Below are positions 42,558 to 51,075 of a stretch of 64,000 bases of DNA, in pieces. Positions within the stretch are counted from its first letter, which is position 1, and each line of letters starts with the position of its first letter. Source of the DNA: Brachybacterium saurashtrense (GTDB taxonomy: Bacteria; Actinomycetota; Actinomycetes; Actinomycetales; Dermabacteraceae). The translations under genes were made by a program, and so were the position numbers. The notes beneath the pieces were generated by a model that saw only the letters and a program-made list of their open reading frames with translations, did no database searches and was not told where the DNA came from. The DNA lies in contig NZ_CP031356.1 of the NCBI RefSeq assembly GCF_003355475.1, forward strand, positions 1,736,001 to 1,800,000, written 5' to 3'.

Positions 42558-44125
42558 GCGATGTCTCCTTCGTCCGCGAGCTGGGAGTCGGTGGTGCGGG
42601 CGCCGGCGGCGACGGCCTCGCGGGCGGCCTCGGCCGAGTAGCCGGCCATCATCAGGCCCAGCACGTCGCGGTCCTCGTCGCCAGGCACGATGCCGAGGAT
42701 CCTCCCCCGGTACATCACCGCGATGCGGTCGGCGAGCTGGGTGACCTCGTCGAGCTCGGTGGAGACGATCACCACCGGGGTGCCCTTGTCCCGCTCGTCG
42801 AGGATGCGGCGGTGGAGGAACTCGATCGAGCCGACGTCCACACCGCGGGTGGGCTGGGAGGCGAGCAGCAGGGACAGCTCGCGGTTCAGCGCCCGCGCCA
42901 TCACGATCTTCTGCTGGTTGCCGCCGGAGAGGGTCGAGGCCGCGGCGGAGGCGGACCCGGTGCGGATGTCAAACTCGGGGATCAGCCGCTTCGCGTTCTC
43001 CGCGATGGCGCGCAGGGACATGGCGACCGCGCTGCCGAAGGGCGGGCGGTCGTGCTGGTCCAGCACGAGGTTCTCGGCGACGGAGAAGTCCGCCACCAGG
43101 GCGTCGTGGGTGCGGTCCTCGGGGACGAAGCCCACCCCGGCGTCGAGCACCTGCTTGGTGCTGCGGCCCACCAGCTCACGGCCCTCCAGGCGCGCGGAGC
43201 CGTGCACCGTCTCCTGCAGGCCCAGCAGCGCCTCGGTGAGCTCGGTCTGGCCGTTGCCCTGCACGCCGGCGATGGCGAGCACCTCGCCGTGGCGCACGTC
43301 GAAGGAGACCCCGTCCAGGGTGCGGGTGCCCGCGGCGTCGGTGACCCGCAGATCCTCCACCTCGAGCGCGACCTCGCCCGGGGTCGCCTCCGCCTTCTCC
43401 TGGGCGAGGGAGACCTGCCGGCCCACCATCAGGGAGGCGAGCTCGGCCTGGTCCGCGGAGGGATCCGCCTCGCCGACCACCCGGCCGCGCCGGATCACCG
43501 TGATCCTGTCGGAGACCGCCTTGACCTCGCGGAGCTTGTGGGTGATGAACACGATCGAGGTGCCCTCGTCCCGCAGCTGACGCATGATCGCCATCAGCTC
43601 GTCGGTCTCCTGCGGGGTGAGCACCGCGGTGGGCTCGTCCAGCACCAGCACCTCGGCGCTGCGGCTGAGCGCCTTGATGATCTCGACCCGCTGCTGGGCG
43701 CCGACGGGGAGGTCCTCCACGCGCGCATCGGGATCCAGGTCGAAGCCGAAGCGGGCGGAGATCTCCCGCACCAGGGTGCGGGCGGCGGCGATGTCCAGCA
43801 GGCCGCCGCGGGTGGGCTCGTTGCCCAGCACCATGTTCTCCGCGACCGTGAACACCGGCACCAGCATGAAGTGCTGATGCACCATCCCGATGCCGGCCTC
43901 CATCGCGTCCCCCGGATCGGAGAAGGAGACCGGCGTCCCGTCGATGACGATCTCGCCGCCGTCGGGGCGGTACAGCCCGTACAGCACATTCATCAGGGTG
44001 GACTTGCCGGCGCCGTTCTCCCCCAGCAGGGAGTGGATCTCGCCGGGTTCGACCACCAGGTCGATGGCGTCGTTGGCCACGAAGGTCCCGAAGGTCTTCG
44101 TGATCCCGCGCAGTTCGAGCTTCAC
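42554..44125 (-). CDS. BMP-type nucleoside ABC transporter, double ATPase subunit
   Basis: A 523-residue protein with two ATPase cassettes in tandem, as in RbsA/MglA-like proteins. The first has Walker A LLGENGAGKSTLMNVLYG, Q-loop region GMVHQHFMLVPVFTVAEN, signature LPVGAQQRVEIIKAL and Walker B VLVLDEPTAVLTPQE. The second opens around VLAIAGVQGNGQTELTEALLG, with an atypical Walker A, and has the signature LSGGNQQKIVMARAL and LLLASQPTRGVDVGS. The second site, as in homologues, is probably weak for hydrolysis. The gene starts 106 bases after the binding protein, with a strong hairpin between them. Confidence 0.92.
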   Translation of the reverse strand: MKLELRGITKTFGTFVANDAIDLVVEPGEIHSLLGENGAGKSTLMNVLYGLYRPDGGEIVIDGTPVSFSDPGDAMEAGIGMVHQHFMLVPVFTVAENMVLGNEPTRGGLLDIAAARTLVREISARFGFDLDPDARVEDLPVGAQQRVEIIKALSRSAEVLVLDEPTAVLTPQETDELMAIMRQLRDEGTSIVFITHKLREVKAVSDRITVIRRGRVVGEADPSADQAELASLMVGRQVSLAQEKAEATPGEVALEVEDLRVTDAAGTRTLDGVSFDVRHGEVLAIAGVQGNGQTELTEALLGLQETVHGSARLEGRELVGRSTKQVLDAGVGFVPEDRTHDALVADFSVAENLVLDQHDRPPFGSAVAMSLRAIAENAKRLIPEFDIRTGSASAAASTLSGGNQQKIVMARALNRELSLLLASQPTRGVDVGSIEFLHRRILDERDKGTPVVIVSTELDEVTQLADRIAVMYRGRILGIVPGDEDRDVLGLMMAGYSAEAAREAVAAGARTTDSQLADEGDIA

Positions 44126-44185
44126 AGCACTCGCTTCCGTCGGCGCCGGCCGAGCTGCTCGGCCGGACGGTTCTCGGACAGGGGA

Positions 44186-44217
44186 CGCGGCCCCCGCCCG
44201 GGCGGGCGGGGACCGCG
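44186..44217 (-). terminator. Strong GC hairpin between the binding-protein and ATPase genes
   Basis: Two 15-base arms pair with one G-U exception, only 15 bases after the binding-protein stop. It probably stabilises or ends that transcript, so the binding protein is made in excess of the membrane parts. Confidence 0.65.
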
Positions 44218-44231
44218 TTCAGAGCATCGGC

Positions 44232-45347
44232 TCAGGCGCCCTCGGGCGTAGCCTGCGAGTCGACGACGACGGACCCGTCGATGATCTCCTGCGTCAGGGT
44301 CTCGACCTCCTCGGCGAGCTCCGCGGGGACCTCGTCCTCGAAGTCGTGGAACGGCGCCAGGCCCACACCGCCGTTCTCGAGGGTGCCCACGTACGGGGTG
44401 CCGTCGAACTCGCCGCCGGCGGCGCCGGTGATGACGTCCTCGACCGCGGTGCCCATCTCCTTCATGACGGAGGTGAGGATCACGGACTGCGCGTCGGGAT
44501 CGGAGGCGTTGGACTCGTAGCCGTCGGAGTCGACCCAGATCACCATGCGGCCGTCGGACTCCTTGGCGGAGGCGAGGGTGCCGGCGCCCACCGGGCCCGC
44601 CACGGGCATCACGATGTCCGCGCCCGCGCTGTAGAACTCGTCAGAGACGGCCTTGCCCTTGGACTGGTCCTCGAAGTCACCGGTGAAGGAGCCCTCCTGG
44701 GCATCCTTGTCCCAGCCCAGCGCCTCGACCTCGGTGCCGTGCACCTCGTTGTAGTGGGCCACGCCGTCCACGAAGCCGTCCATGAAGATGGTGACGGTCG
44801 GGATGTTCACGCCGCCGTAGGTGGCGACCTTGCCGGTCTCGGTGGTGCCCGCCGCGAGGTAGCCCGCCAGGAACGCGGCCTCGGCGGTGTTGAACTCGAG
44901 CGGCTTGACGTTGTCGAGCTCGATCGGGTTGCCGTCGGCATCCTGCGCGGTGGAGTCGACGATCGCGAAGTCGGTGTCCTCGTTGTCCTGGGCGGCCTTG
45001 CCGGTGGCCGGCGCCAGCAGGAAGCCCACCGTGACGACGAGGTCGCAGTCCTGGGTGACCATGTTGTTGATGTTCGGCTCGAAGTCGGAGACCGAGGTGG
45101 ACTCCGCGGTGGCGGTCTCGATGCCGAGCGCCTCCTCGGCGGCGAGCAGGCCGTTGTAGCTGGACTCGTTGAAGGACTTGTCGTCCCAGCCGCCGGCGTC
45201 CGAGACCATGCAGGCCTTGTAGTCGCTGGAGGCGCCGCCCATGTCGCTGCCGCCGCCTCCGGCGGTCTCCTCGGGAGCGGAGCCGCAGGCCGCGAGGGTC
45301 AGTGCGCCGGCGCCCACCAGGGCGAGGGAACGAGTGATGCTCTTCAT
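44232..45347 (-). CDS. BMP-family nucleoside-binding lipoprotein
   Basis: A 371-residue periplasmic-type binding protein anchored by lipid. The signal peptide ends in the lipobox LTLAACGS with Cys21, followed by a Glu/Gly/Ser-rich linker. The mature protein has YKACMVSDAGGWDDKSFNESSYNG, which resembles the PnrA/BMP nucleoside site with its Asp, Asn and aromatic residue. DFEPNINNMVTQDCDLVVTVGFLL, YGGVNIPTVTIFMDGFVDGV and DGYESN follow. Acidic residues dominate the surface. It delivers nucleosides to the permeases encoded downstream. An AAGGAA site precedes the ATG, and a 14-base palindrome lies 50 bases upstream. Confidence 0.9.
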   Translation of the reverse strand: MKSITRSLALVGAGALTLAACGSAPEETAGGGGSDMGGASSDYKACMVSDAGGWDDKSFNESSYNGLLAAEEALGIETATAESTSVSDFEPNINNMVTQDCDLVVTVGFLLAPATGKAAQDNEDTDFAIVDSTAQDADGNPIELDNVKPLEFNTAEAAFLAGYLAAGTTETGKVATYGGVNIPTVTIFMDGFVDGVAHYNEVHGTEVEALGWDKDAQEGSFTGDFEDQSKGKAVSDEFYSAGADIVMPVAGPVGAGTLASAKESDGRMVIWVDSDGYESNASDPDAQSVILTSVMKEMGTAVEDVITGAAGGEFDGTPYVGTLENGGVGLAPFHDFEDEVPAELAEEVETLTQEIIDGSVVVDSQATPEGA

Positions 45348-45397
45348 GGGGATTCCTTCGATCAGGGGAGGGGCCGGTGCGCCCCGAGGGTCCTCGG

Positions 45398-45411
45398 CGA
45401 CAGCGCTGTCG
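45398..45411. promoter_or_regulatory. 14-base perfect palindrome, candidate operator of the importer operon
   Basis: CGACAGCGCTGTCG is a perfect palindrome about 50 bases before the binding-protein start and just downstream of a TATGGT box. The position suits a repressor site. Confidence 0.45.
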
Positions 45412-45424
45412 CAGTGCGTCTCGG

Positions 45425-45430
45425 ACCATA
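45425..45430 (-). promoter_or_regulatory. Candidate -10 box of the nucleoside importer operon
   Basis: TATGGT on the minus strand fits TANNNT, 77 bases before the binding-protein ATG and 13 bases before the palindrome. No clear -35 was found. Confidence 0.4.
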
Positions 45431-45519
45431 GCCTCACCCGGGTCCCCGGCGAGCGCTCTTCGGTCCCACGTGATGAACCGTTATGAAATCGACGCGGATC
45501 TGACGTATGGACCTCCCGC

Positions 45520-45539
45520 GCCCGGGCACCGCCCCGGGC
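45520..45539 (-). terminator. Hairpin after the amidohydrolase gene
   Basis: GCCCGGG and CCCGGGC pair with a 6-base loop about 57 bases after the M20 gene's stop on the minus strand, between it and the importer operon. Confidence 0.5.
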
Positions 45540-45595
45540 CGCCGCCCTGCACACCCCGTCCGCGGGCGACGGCTCGCGCGCGCCGACCGGCCCGC

Positions 45596-46837
45596 TCAGG
45601 CGGGCTGCAGGTCGCGCTGCACGCAGGCCGCGGCGAGCACGGAGGCGCCGATGCCGATGGCGCGCTCGTCGATCAGCAGGTCCCCCATGTGGAGGTCGAA
45701 GGTGCGCCCGCCGGGGGTGCGGGTGCCCAGCCGCGCGAGGGCGCCGGGCACCTTCTCGAGGTACCAGGCGAAGTCCTCGCCGCCCAGGGACTGCGCGGTG
45801 GGGTCGAGGTTCTCCGCCCCCAGCACGCCCTCCACCGCGGCGGCCAGCACGTCCACGCTCGAGCGGGCGTTGGAGACCGGCGGCACGCCGCGGTCGTGGC
45901 TCACCCGCGCCTCCACGCCCCAGGGACGCACCAGGTCGGCGAGCACCGTCTCCAGCAGCTCCTCGGCCTGGTCCCAGGCCTCGTGGTCGAGGCAGCGCAG
46001 GGTCCCCTCGAGGGTGCCGCTGGAGGGGATGGCGTTGAAGGCCGAGCCGGCGTGGATGCTGCCCCAGGTGAGGTTCACCCCCGAGCGGGGGTCCATGCGG
46101 CGGGTCAGGGCGGCGGGCAGCTGGGTGACGATCGAGCCGAGGGCGTAGACGAGGTCCTGGGTGAGGTGGGGGCGGGAGGTGTGACCGCCCGCGCCGCGCA
46201 CCTGGATCCGCACCGGGTCGGTGGCGGAGGTGATGGGGCCGGACTTCAGACCCACGTGGCCCACGTCCACGCCGGGGTCGCAGTGCAGGGCCAGGATCGA
46301 GTCCACCCCGTCCAGCACGCCCTGGCCGATCAGCTCGAGCGCACCGCACGGGTGCTGCTCCTCCGCCGGCTGGAACACCAGGCGCACCCCGCGCCGGAGA
46401 CCGCCGGCCTCGGCGGCGCGCACCAGCGCCGTCGCCGCGCCGAGCACGGCGCTCATGTGCACGTCGTGCCCGCAGGCGTGGGAGACGCCCTCCACGGTGG
46501 AGCGGTAGGCGACGGTGGTGAGCTCCGGGATGCCGAGGGCGTCCATGTCCGCGCGCAGCGCCATCAGCGGCAGCGAGGGGTCGGTGCCCGGGATGTCGCA
46601 GAGCAGGCCGGTGTGCGCCATCCGCCGCGGGGACAGTCCCAGGCCGCGCAGCTGCTCCTCGATGAAATCGGTGGTGGCGTGCTCCTGGTGCGAGAGCTCG
46701 GGGTGGCGGTGGAGGTGGCGGCGCACCGCGCGCAGCGCCTCCTCGGACTCGGCGACGGTGCGGGCGATCAGCCCCGTCGGCCCCAGCATCGCCTGCTGCT
46801 GCGAGGTCCCCGCCAGCACCTGCTGCGACTGCTTCAC
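45596..46837 (-). CDS. M20-family amidohydrolase (HipO/AbgB-like)
   Basis: A 413-residue metal-dependent amidohydrolase. RRHLHRHPELSHQEHATTDFI opens the family region, and LMALRADMDAL follows. Metal ligands are expected in HACGHDVHMSAVLG and FQPAEEQHPCGA, with a further His in ILALHCDPGVDVG. RGAGGHTSRPHLTQD is the dimerisation-domain His segment, and QSLGGEDFAWYLEKVPGALARLGT the last ligand. Relatives remove acyl groups from amino acids or split aminoacyl conjugates; the substrate is unknown. The GTG start follows CAGGAG. It lies 85 bases after manC on the same strand. Confidence 0.9.
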   Translation of the reverse strand: MKQSQQVLAGTSQQQAMLGPTGLIARTVAESEEALRAVRRHLHRHPELSHQEHATTDFIEEQLRGLGLSPRRMAHTGLLCDIPGTDPSLPLMALRADMDALGIPELTTVAYRSTVEGVSHACGHDVHMSAVLGAATALVRAAEAGGLRRGVRLVFQPAEEQHPCGALELIGQGVLDGVDSILALHCDPGVDVGHVGLKSGPITSATDPVRIQVRGAGGHTSRPHLTQDLVYALGSIVTQLPAALTRRMDPRSGVNLTWGSIHAGSAFNAIPSSGTLEGTLRCLDHEAWDQAEELLETVLADLVRPWGVEARVSHDRGVPPVSNARSSVDVLAAAVEGVLGAENLDPTAQSLGGEDFAWYLEKVPGALARLGTRTPGGRTFDLHMGDLLIDERAIGIGASVLAAACVQRDLQPA

Positions 46838-46922
46838 CTGTGTCTCCTGCGTTCTCGGCCCGACCGCCGCGACCGGTCGTCGCGGGCGGCGCCCTCGCGC
46901 CGGCCGCTGCGGGCGGCCGACG

Positions 46923-48119
46923 TCAGCGCAGGCGGTCCAGGCCGTGCCCCTCGAGGCGGGCGACCAGCCGTGAGAGGTCCTGCGCCTGTGCGTCGGCGAG
47001 CACCAGCAGGGCGTCCTCGGTGTCCACGATGCTGATGCCGTCCAGCCCGACCAGGGCGATGTGGCGATCGGTGGAACCGTACACCGTGGCCCGCGAGGAG
47101 ACGGCATCGACCTGGGCCCCGCCGAGCACCCGCACGTCCCCGTCGTCCGCCCCGTCGCCGCTCGCCGCCCGCGTGCCGTCGGGCCGCTCGCGCAGCTGGC
47201 GTGCCAGGGCGGCGAAGTCGCCCACGTCGTCCCAGCCCACGGAGGCCGGCACCACGGCCACCTTCCCCTCGGCGGCGAGCGGCTCGGCCAGCGCATGGTC
47301 GATCGCGATCGCCGTGAGACGGGGCCAGACCCGCTCCAGCACCGCGCCCTCCTGGGCGGTGCCGTGGGCGGCGGCGATCTCCCGCACGCCGGCGGCCAGG
47401 GCCGGCAGCTGGAGCGCCAGCTCGTCGAGCAGCCAGGAGGCCCGCGCGAGGAACATGCCCGCGTTCCACAGGAAGCGACCGCTGGCCAGGAACTCCTCCG
47501 CGCGCTCGCGATCGGGCTTCTCGACGAAGCGGTCCACCCCGTGAGCGCCTGCGGGGAGGGCGCCCGGCCCGCCGGGGCGTGCGAGAGGGCGGTCCGGCCG
47601 CGCCGGCGAGTCCGGGCCGCTCGCCGCGTCGCCGGCCGAGCGCTCGATGTACCCGAACCCGGTGGCGGGATGGGTGGGCTGGATGCCCAGCGTGACCAGG
47701 TAGCCCTGCGCGGCGGCGTCCCGCGCTACGGCGACGGCGCGGGCGAAGGCCTCGCGGTCGCCGATCAGGTGGTCCGCGGCGAAGGAGCCGAGGACCGCAC
47801 CGGGGTGCTCCCGCTCGATGAGGGCGGCGGCCAGCGCGATCGCCGGCATCGAGTTGCGCGGGGAGGGCTCGGCCACGATCCGCGCGACCTCCGGGCCGCC
47901 CAGCTGCTCCCGCACGGCGGCCCGGTGCATCGCACCGGTCACCACCACCGGGGGCGCGTCGGCGAGGGGTGCCAGCCGGGAGACGGTGTCCTGCAGGAGG
48001 CTGGTGCCCTGACCGGTGAGGTCGAGGAGGAACTTCGGCCGCGCGCGGCGTGAGAGCGGCCACAGTCGGGTCCCCGCGCCGCCGGCGGGGATCACGGGCA
48101 CGAACGGAGCCTCGGGCAT
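46923..48119 (-). CDS. manC: Mannose-1-phosphate guanylyltransferase
   Basis: A 398-residue nucleotidyltransferase making GDP-mannose. VIPAGGAGTRLWPLSRRARPKFLL at residues ~9-32 is the GTP-binding signature. VAEPSPRNSMPAIALAAALI, SFAADHLIGD, GIQPTHPATGFGYIE and RFVEKPDRERAEEFL follow, with WNAGMFLAR and SVGWDDVGDF closing the sugar site. A Pro/Ala-rich insert of ~30 residues sits before RFVEKP. There is no fused isomerase domain. The product feeds mannosylated lipids or glycans, possibly including the surface polymer encoded at the window start. A TACGCT box lies 6 bases before the ATG. Confidence 0.92.
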   Translation of the reverse strand: MPEAPFVPVIPAGGAGTRLWPLSRRARPKFLLDLTGQGTSLLQDTVSRLAPLADAPPVVVTGAMHRAAVREQLGGPEVARIVAEPSPRNSMPAIALAAALIEREHPGAVLGSFAADHLIGDREAFARAVAVARDAAAQGYLVTLGIQPTHPATGFGYIERSAGDAASGPDSPARPDRPLARPGGPGALPAGAHGVDRFVEKPDRERAEEFLASGRFLWNAGMFLARASWLLDELALQLPALAAGVREIAAAHGTAQEGAVLERVWPRLTAIAIDHALAEPLAAEGKVAVVPASVGWDDVGDFAALARQLRERPDGTRAASGDGADDGDVRVLGGAQVDAVSSRATVYGSTDRHIALVGLDGISIVDTEDALLVLADAQAQDLSRLVARLEGHGLDRLR

Positions 48120-48125
48120 CCTCCC

Positions 48126-48131
48126 AGCGTA
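48126..48131 (-). promoter_or_regulatory. Candidate leaderless -10 box of manC
   Basis: TACGCT on the minus strand ends 6 bases before the manC ATG. GGGAGG fills the spacer, too close to serve as a ribosome site. Confidence 0.5.
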
Positions 48132-48216
48132 GCCGAGGGCCCCGCATCCCGACGGGCCGCCCGCGCGGGTGCGACACCGGCGCGTCGGGGCGCGCCGCAC
48201 CCGCCCTGCCTGGTGC

Positions 48217-48222
48217 TACGCT
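48217..48222 (+). promoter_or_regulatory. Candidate -10 box of the sdh operon
   Basis: TACGCT, the same hexamer as for manC but on the plus strand, lies about 172 bases before the sdhC start. The predicted leader contains a short CCCC/GGGG hairpin and nothing that I can name as a riboswitch. Confidence 0.45.
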
Positions 48223-48393
48223 GAAAGGGCCCCTGTCGGGGTCGATGATGATGTCGCCGTGTCGTGAAACGTCGCCCTCGGGCGATGCCTGCCGCGACCG
48301 CCGTCCGGAGCCTCGCTGCGGAGGACGCGCGCCGAATGCCGCGGCATCTCGTCACCGCTCCCGGCACCATCCCGACGCTTCTGGAGGATCTCC

Positions 48394-48771
48394 GTGGCTT
48401 CAGCCCAATCCGGGACGCTCTATCGCGGACGCGAAGGCATGTGGTCCTGGGTCGCCCACCGCATCTCAGGAATGCTCATCTTCCTGTTCCTGCTCGTGCA
48501 CGTGCTCGACACCGCTCTCGTCCGTGTCTCCCCCGAGGCGTACAACGAGGTGATCGGGCACTACAAGACGGTGGTGTTCGGCCTCGGCGAGGTCGGCCTC
48601 GTCGGCGCGATCCTCTTCCACGCCCTCAACGGTCTGCGCATCATCCTGGTGGACTTCTGGTCCCGGGGCACGGCGCGCCAGCGCAGCCTGTTCTGGGGCG
48701 TCGTCGTGGTGTGGGCGGTGCTCATGGCCGGCTTCGTCCCCCGTCACCTCATGCACATGTTCGGAGCGTGA
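48394..48771 (+). CDS. sdhC: Succinate dehydrogenase cytochrome b556 subunit
   Basis: A 125-residue three-helix anchor subunit. YRGREGMWSWVAHRISGMLIF carries the Arg and Ser of the quinone site at the start of helix 1, and HVLDTALVRVSP follows. Helix 2 contains ILFHALNGLRII, whose His is a heme-ligand candidate, and helix 3 is SLFWGVVVVWAVLMAGF. GTG start with GGAGGAT 5 bases upstream. It is the first of four co-oriented sdh genes. Confidence 0.92.
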   Translation: MASAQSGTLYRGREGMWSWVAHRISGMLIFLFLLVHVLDTALVRVSPEAYNEVIGHYKTVVFGLGEVGLVGAILFHALNGLRIILVDFWSRGTARQRSLFWGVVVVWAVLMAGFVPRHLMHMFGA

Positions 48772-48776
48772 TCCCG

Positions 48777-49226
48777 ATGACCACCACCTCGATCCCCGAT
48801 CCGAGCACCCGCTACCGCCGCACCGGGCAGCGGGGCGTCAACTCCGAGATGCTCTCGTGGATGTTCATGCGCGCCTCGGGCGCCCTGCTCGTCATCCTCG
48901 TGTTCGGCCACCTGTTCGTGAACCTGTGGCTCGGCGAAGGCGTCAAGGGCATCGACTTCGCCTTCGTGGGCGGCAAGTGGGCGAGCCCCTTCTGGCAGGT
49001 CTGGGACCTGCTGATGCTGTGGCTGGGCCTGATCCACGGCGGCAACGGCGTGCGCACGATCATCAACGACTACGCCCGCGGCGGCCGCACCCGTCTGGTG
49101 CTCAAGGGCCTGCTGTACCTGGCGGTCGTGGTGACCATCGTGCTGGGCACCCTGGTGATCTTCACCTTCGACCCCTGCCCCGTCGGCGCCGAGCCGAGCC
49201 TGCTGCCCTCCTTCTGCGAGGGCTGA
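48777..49226 (+). CDS. sdhD: Succinate dehydrogenase hydrophobic membrane anchor subunit
   Basis: A 149-residue anchor with three helices. NSEMLSWMFMRASGALLVILVFGHLFVNLWL combines the first helix with a His suited to heme or quinone binding. FWQVWDLLMLWLGLIHGGNGVRTIINDYARGG holds the second, with another His. The third is LLYLAVVVTIVLGTLVIFTF. A cytoplasmic start and a short outer tail ending PSFCEG complete it. It begins five bases after sdhC stops. Together with SdhC it seats the flavoprotein and iron-sulfur subunits on the membrane. Confidence 0.9.
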   Translation: MTTTSIPDPSTRYRRTGQRGVNSEMLSWMFMRASGALLVILVFGHLFVNLWLGEGVKGIDFAFVGGKWASPFWQVWDLLMLWLGLIHGGNGVRTIINDYARGGRTRLVLKGLLYLAVVVTIVLGTLVIFTFDPCPVGAEPSLLPSFCEG

Positions 49227-49299
49227 CGCCCCGGGGCGGCCCGGCCCGGGCCGCCCCTCCCCCTCTTCCCGGTCGAATCGAACGGAGCAGTCACCCGAC

Positions 49300-51075
49300 A
49301 TGCAGACCCATAACTACGACGTGGTGATCATCGGCGCCGGCGGCGCCGGCATGCGCGCGGCCCTGGAGTCCTCCAAGCGGGCCCGCACCGCCGTCGTCAC
49401 CAAGCTCTACCCCACGCGCTCCCACACCGGCGCGGCCCAGGGCGGCATGTGCGCCGCCCTCGCCAACGTCGAGGACGACAACTGGGAGTGGCACACCTAC
49501 GACACCGTCAAGGGCGGCGACTACCTCGTGGACCAGGACGCCGCGGAGGTGATGGCCAAGGAGGCCATCGACGCGGTGCTCGACCTCGAGAAGATGGGCC
49601 TGCCCTTCAACCGCACCCCCGAGGGACGCATCGATCAGCGCCGCTTCGGCGGGCACACCCGTGAGCACGGCGAGGCGCCGGTGCGCCGCTCCTGCTACGC
49701 CGCGGACCGCACCGGCCACATGATCCTGCAGACGCTCTACCAGAACTGCGTGAAGCAGGACGTGGCGTTCTTCAACGAGTACTACGTGCTCGACGTGCTG
49801 ATGACGGGCGATCCCCGCAGCGACGAGGGTGTGCGCGCCTCCGGCGTGGTCACCTACGAGCTGGCCACCGGCGAGCTGCACGTGTTCCGTGCGAAGTCCG
49901 TGGTGTTCGCCTCCGGCGGCTTCGGCAAGATCTTCAAGACCACCTCGAACGCCCACACCCTCACCGGCGACGGCCCGGCGATGGCATTCCGTCGCGGCAT
50001 CCCGCTGGAGGACATGGAGTTCTTCCAGTTCCATCCCACGGGCCTGGCCGGCCTGGGCATCCTGCTCTCCGAGGCGGCCCGCGGCGAGGGCGGCATCCTG
50101 CGCAACAGCGACATGGAGCGCTTCATGGAGCGCTACGCCCCCACGCTGAAGGACCTCGCCCCGCGCGACGTGGTGGCGCGGGCGATGGCGAACGAGGTGC
50201 GCGAGGGCCGCGGCGCCGGTCCCAAGAAGGACTACGTCTTCCTCGACCTCACCCACCTCGAGCCCTCGCACATCGATGCGAAGCTGCCGGACATCACCGA
50301 GTTCGCCCGCACCTACCTGGGCGTGGAGCCGTACACGGACCCGATCCCGGTGTTCCCCACCGCGCACTACGGCATGGGCGGCATCCCCACGAACATCGAG
50401 GGCGAGGTGCTGCGCAACGCCACCGACGTGGTCCCCGGCCTGTACGCCGCCGGGGAGACGGCCTGCGTCTCGGTGCACGGCGGCAACCGCCTGGGCACCA
50501 ACTCGCTGCTGGACATCAACGTGTTCGGCCGCCGCGCCGGCATCGCCGCCGCGGAGCACGCGGCGACGGTGGAGCTGCCGGAGCTGCCCGAGGGCGTGGA
50601 GCTGCCCACCGCGGAGCTGCTGGAGCGGCTGCGCGACCGGCCCGCCACCGAGGACCGCATCGCCGACATCCGCAGCGCGCTGCAGGAGACGATGGACGCG
50701 AACGTGCAGGTGTTCCGCACCGACGAGACCTGCCGCACGGCGCTGGCGGACATCAAGGAACTCAAGAAGCGCTACGAGACCGTGGCGATCCAGGACAAGG
50801 GCAAGCGCTACAACCTCGACCTCATGGAGGCCGTGGAGCTGGGCTTCCTGCTGGATCTCGCGGAGATCGTGGCCCTCGGCGCGCTGCACCGCAAGGAGTC
50901 CCGCGGCGGCCACTTCCGCGAGGACTTCGAGAAGCGCGACGACGTCAACTTCCTCGAGCACACCATGGCCTACCGCACCCTGCCGGGTGAGGAGGGCGCC
51001 GAGGGCACCCCGATCCGCCTGGGCACCAAGCCCGTCGTGATCACCCGCTACGAGCCGAAGGAGCGCACGTTCTGA
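49300..51075 (+). CDS. sdhA: Succinate dehydrogenase flavoprotein subunit
   Basis: A 591-residue FAD subunit oxidising succinate to fumarate. The FAD fold opens VVIIGAGGAGMRAALES. Covalent FAD attachment is expected at His42 in TRSHTGAAQGG. FGGHTREHGEAPVRRSCYAADRTGH, FHPTGLAGLGILLSEAARGEGG and MGGIPTNIEGEV carry substrate-site residues, and HGGNRLGTNSLLDINVFGRR is the C-terminal FAD segment. Complete length and motifs. A CGGAGCAG site precedes the ATG. The stop and the sdhB start share one base (TGATG). Confidence 0.96.
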   Translation: MQTHNYDVVIIGAGGAGMRAALESSKRARTAVVTKLYPTRSHTGAAQGGMCAALANVEDDNWEWHTYDTVKGGDYLVDQDAAEVMAKEAIDAVLDLEKMGLPFNRTPEGRIDQRRFGGHTREHGEAPVRRSCYAADRTGHMILQTLYQNCVKQDVAFFNEYYVLDVLMTGDPRSDEGVRASGVVTYELATGELHVFRAKSVVFASGGFGKIFKTTSNAHTLTGDGPAMAFRRGIPLEDMEFFQFHPTGLAGLGILLSEAARGEGGILRNSDMERFMERYAPTLKDLAPRDVVARAMANEVREGRGAGPKKDYVFLDLTHLEPSHIDAKLPDITEFARTYLGVEPYTDPIPVFPTAHYGMGGIPTNIEGEVLRNATDVVPGLYAAGETACVSVHGGNRLGTNSLLDINVFGRRAGIAAAEHAATVELPELPEGVELPTAELLERLRDRPATEDRIADIRSALQETMDANVQVFRTDETCRTALADIKELKKRYETVAIQDKGKRYNLDLMEAVELGFLLDLAEIVALGALHRKESRGGHFREDFEKRDDVNFLEHTMAYRTLPGEEGAEGTPIRLGTKPVVITRYEPKERTF

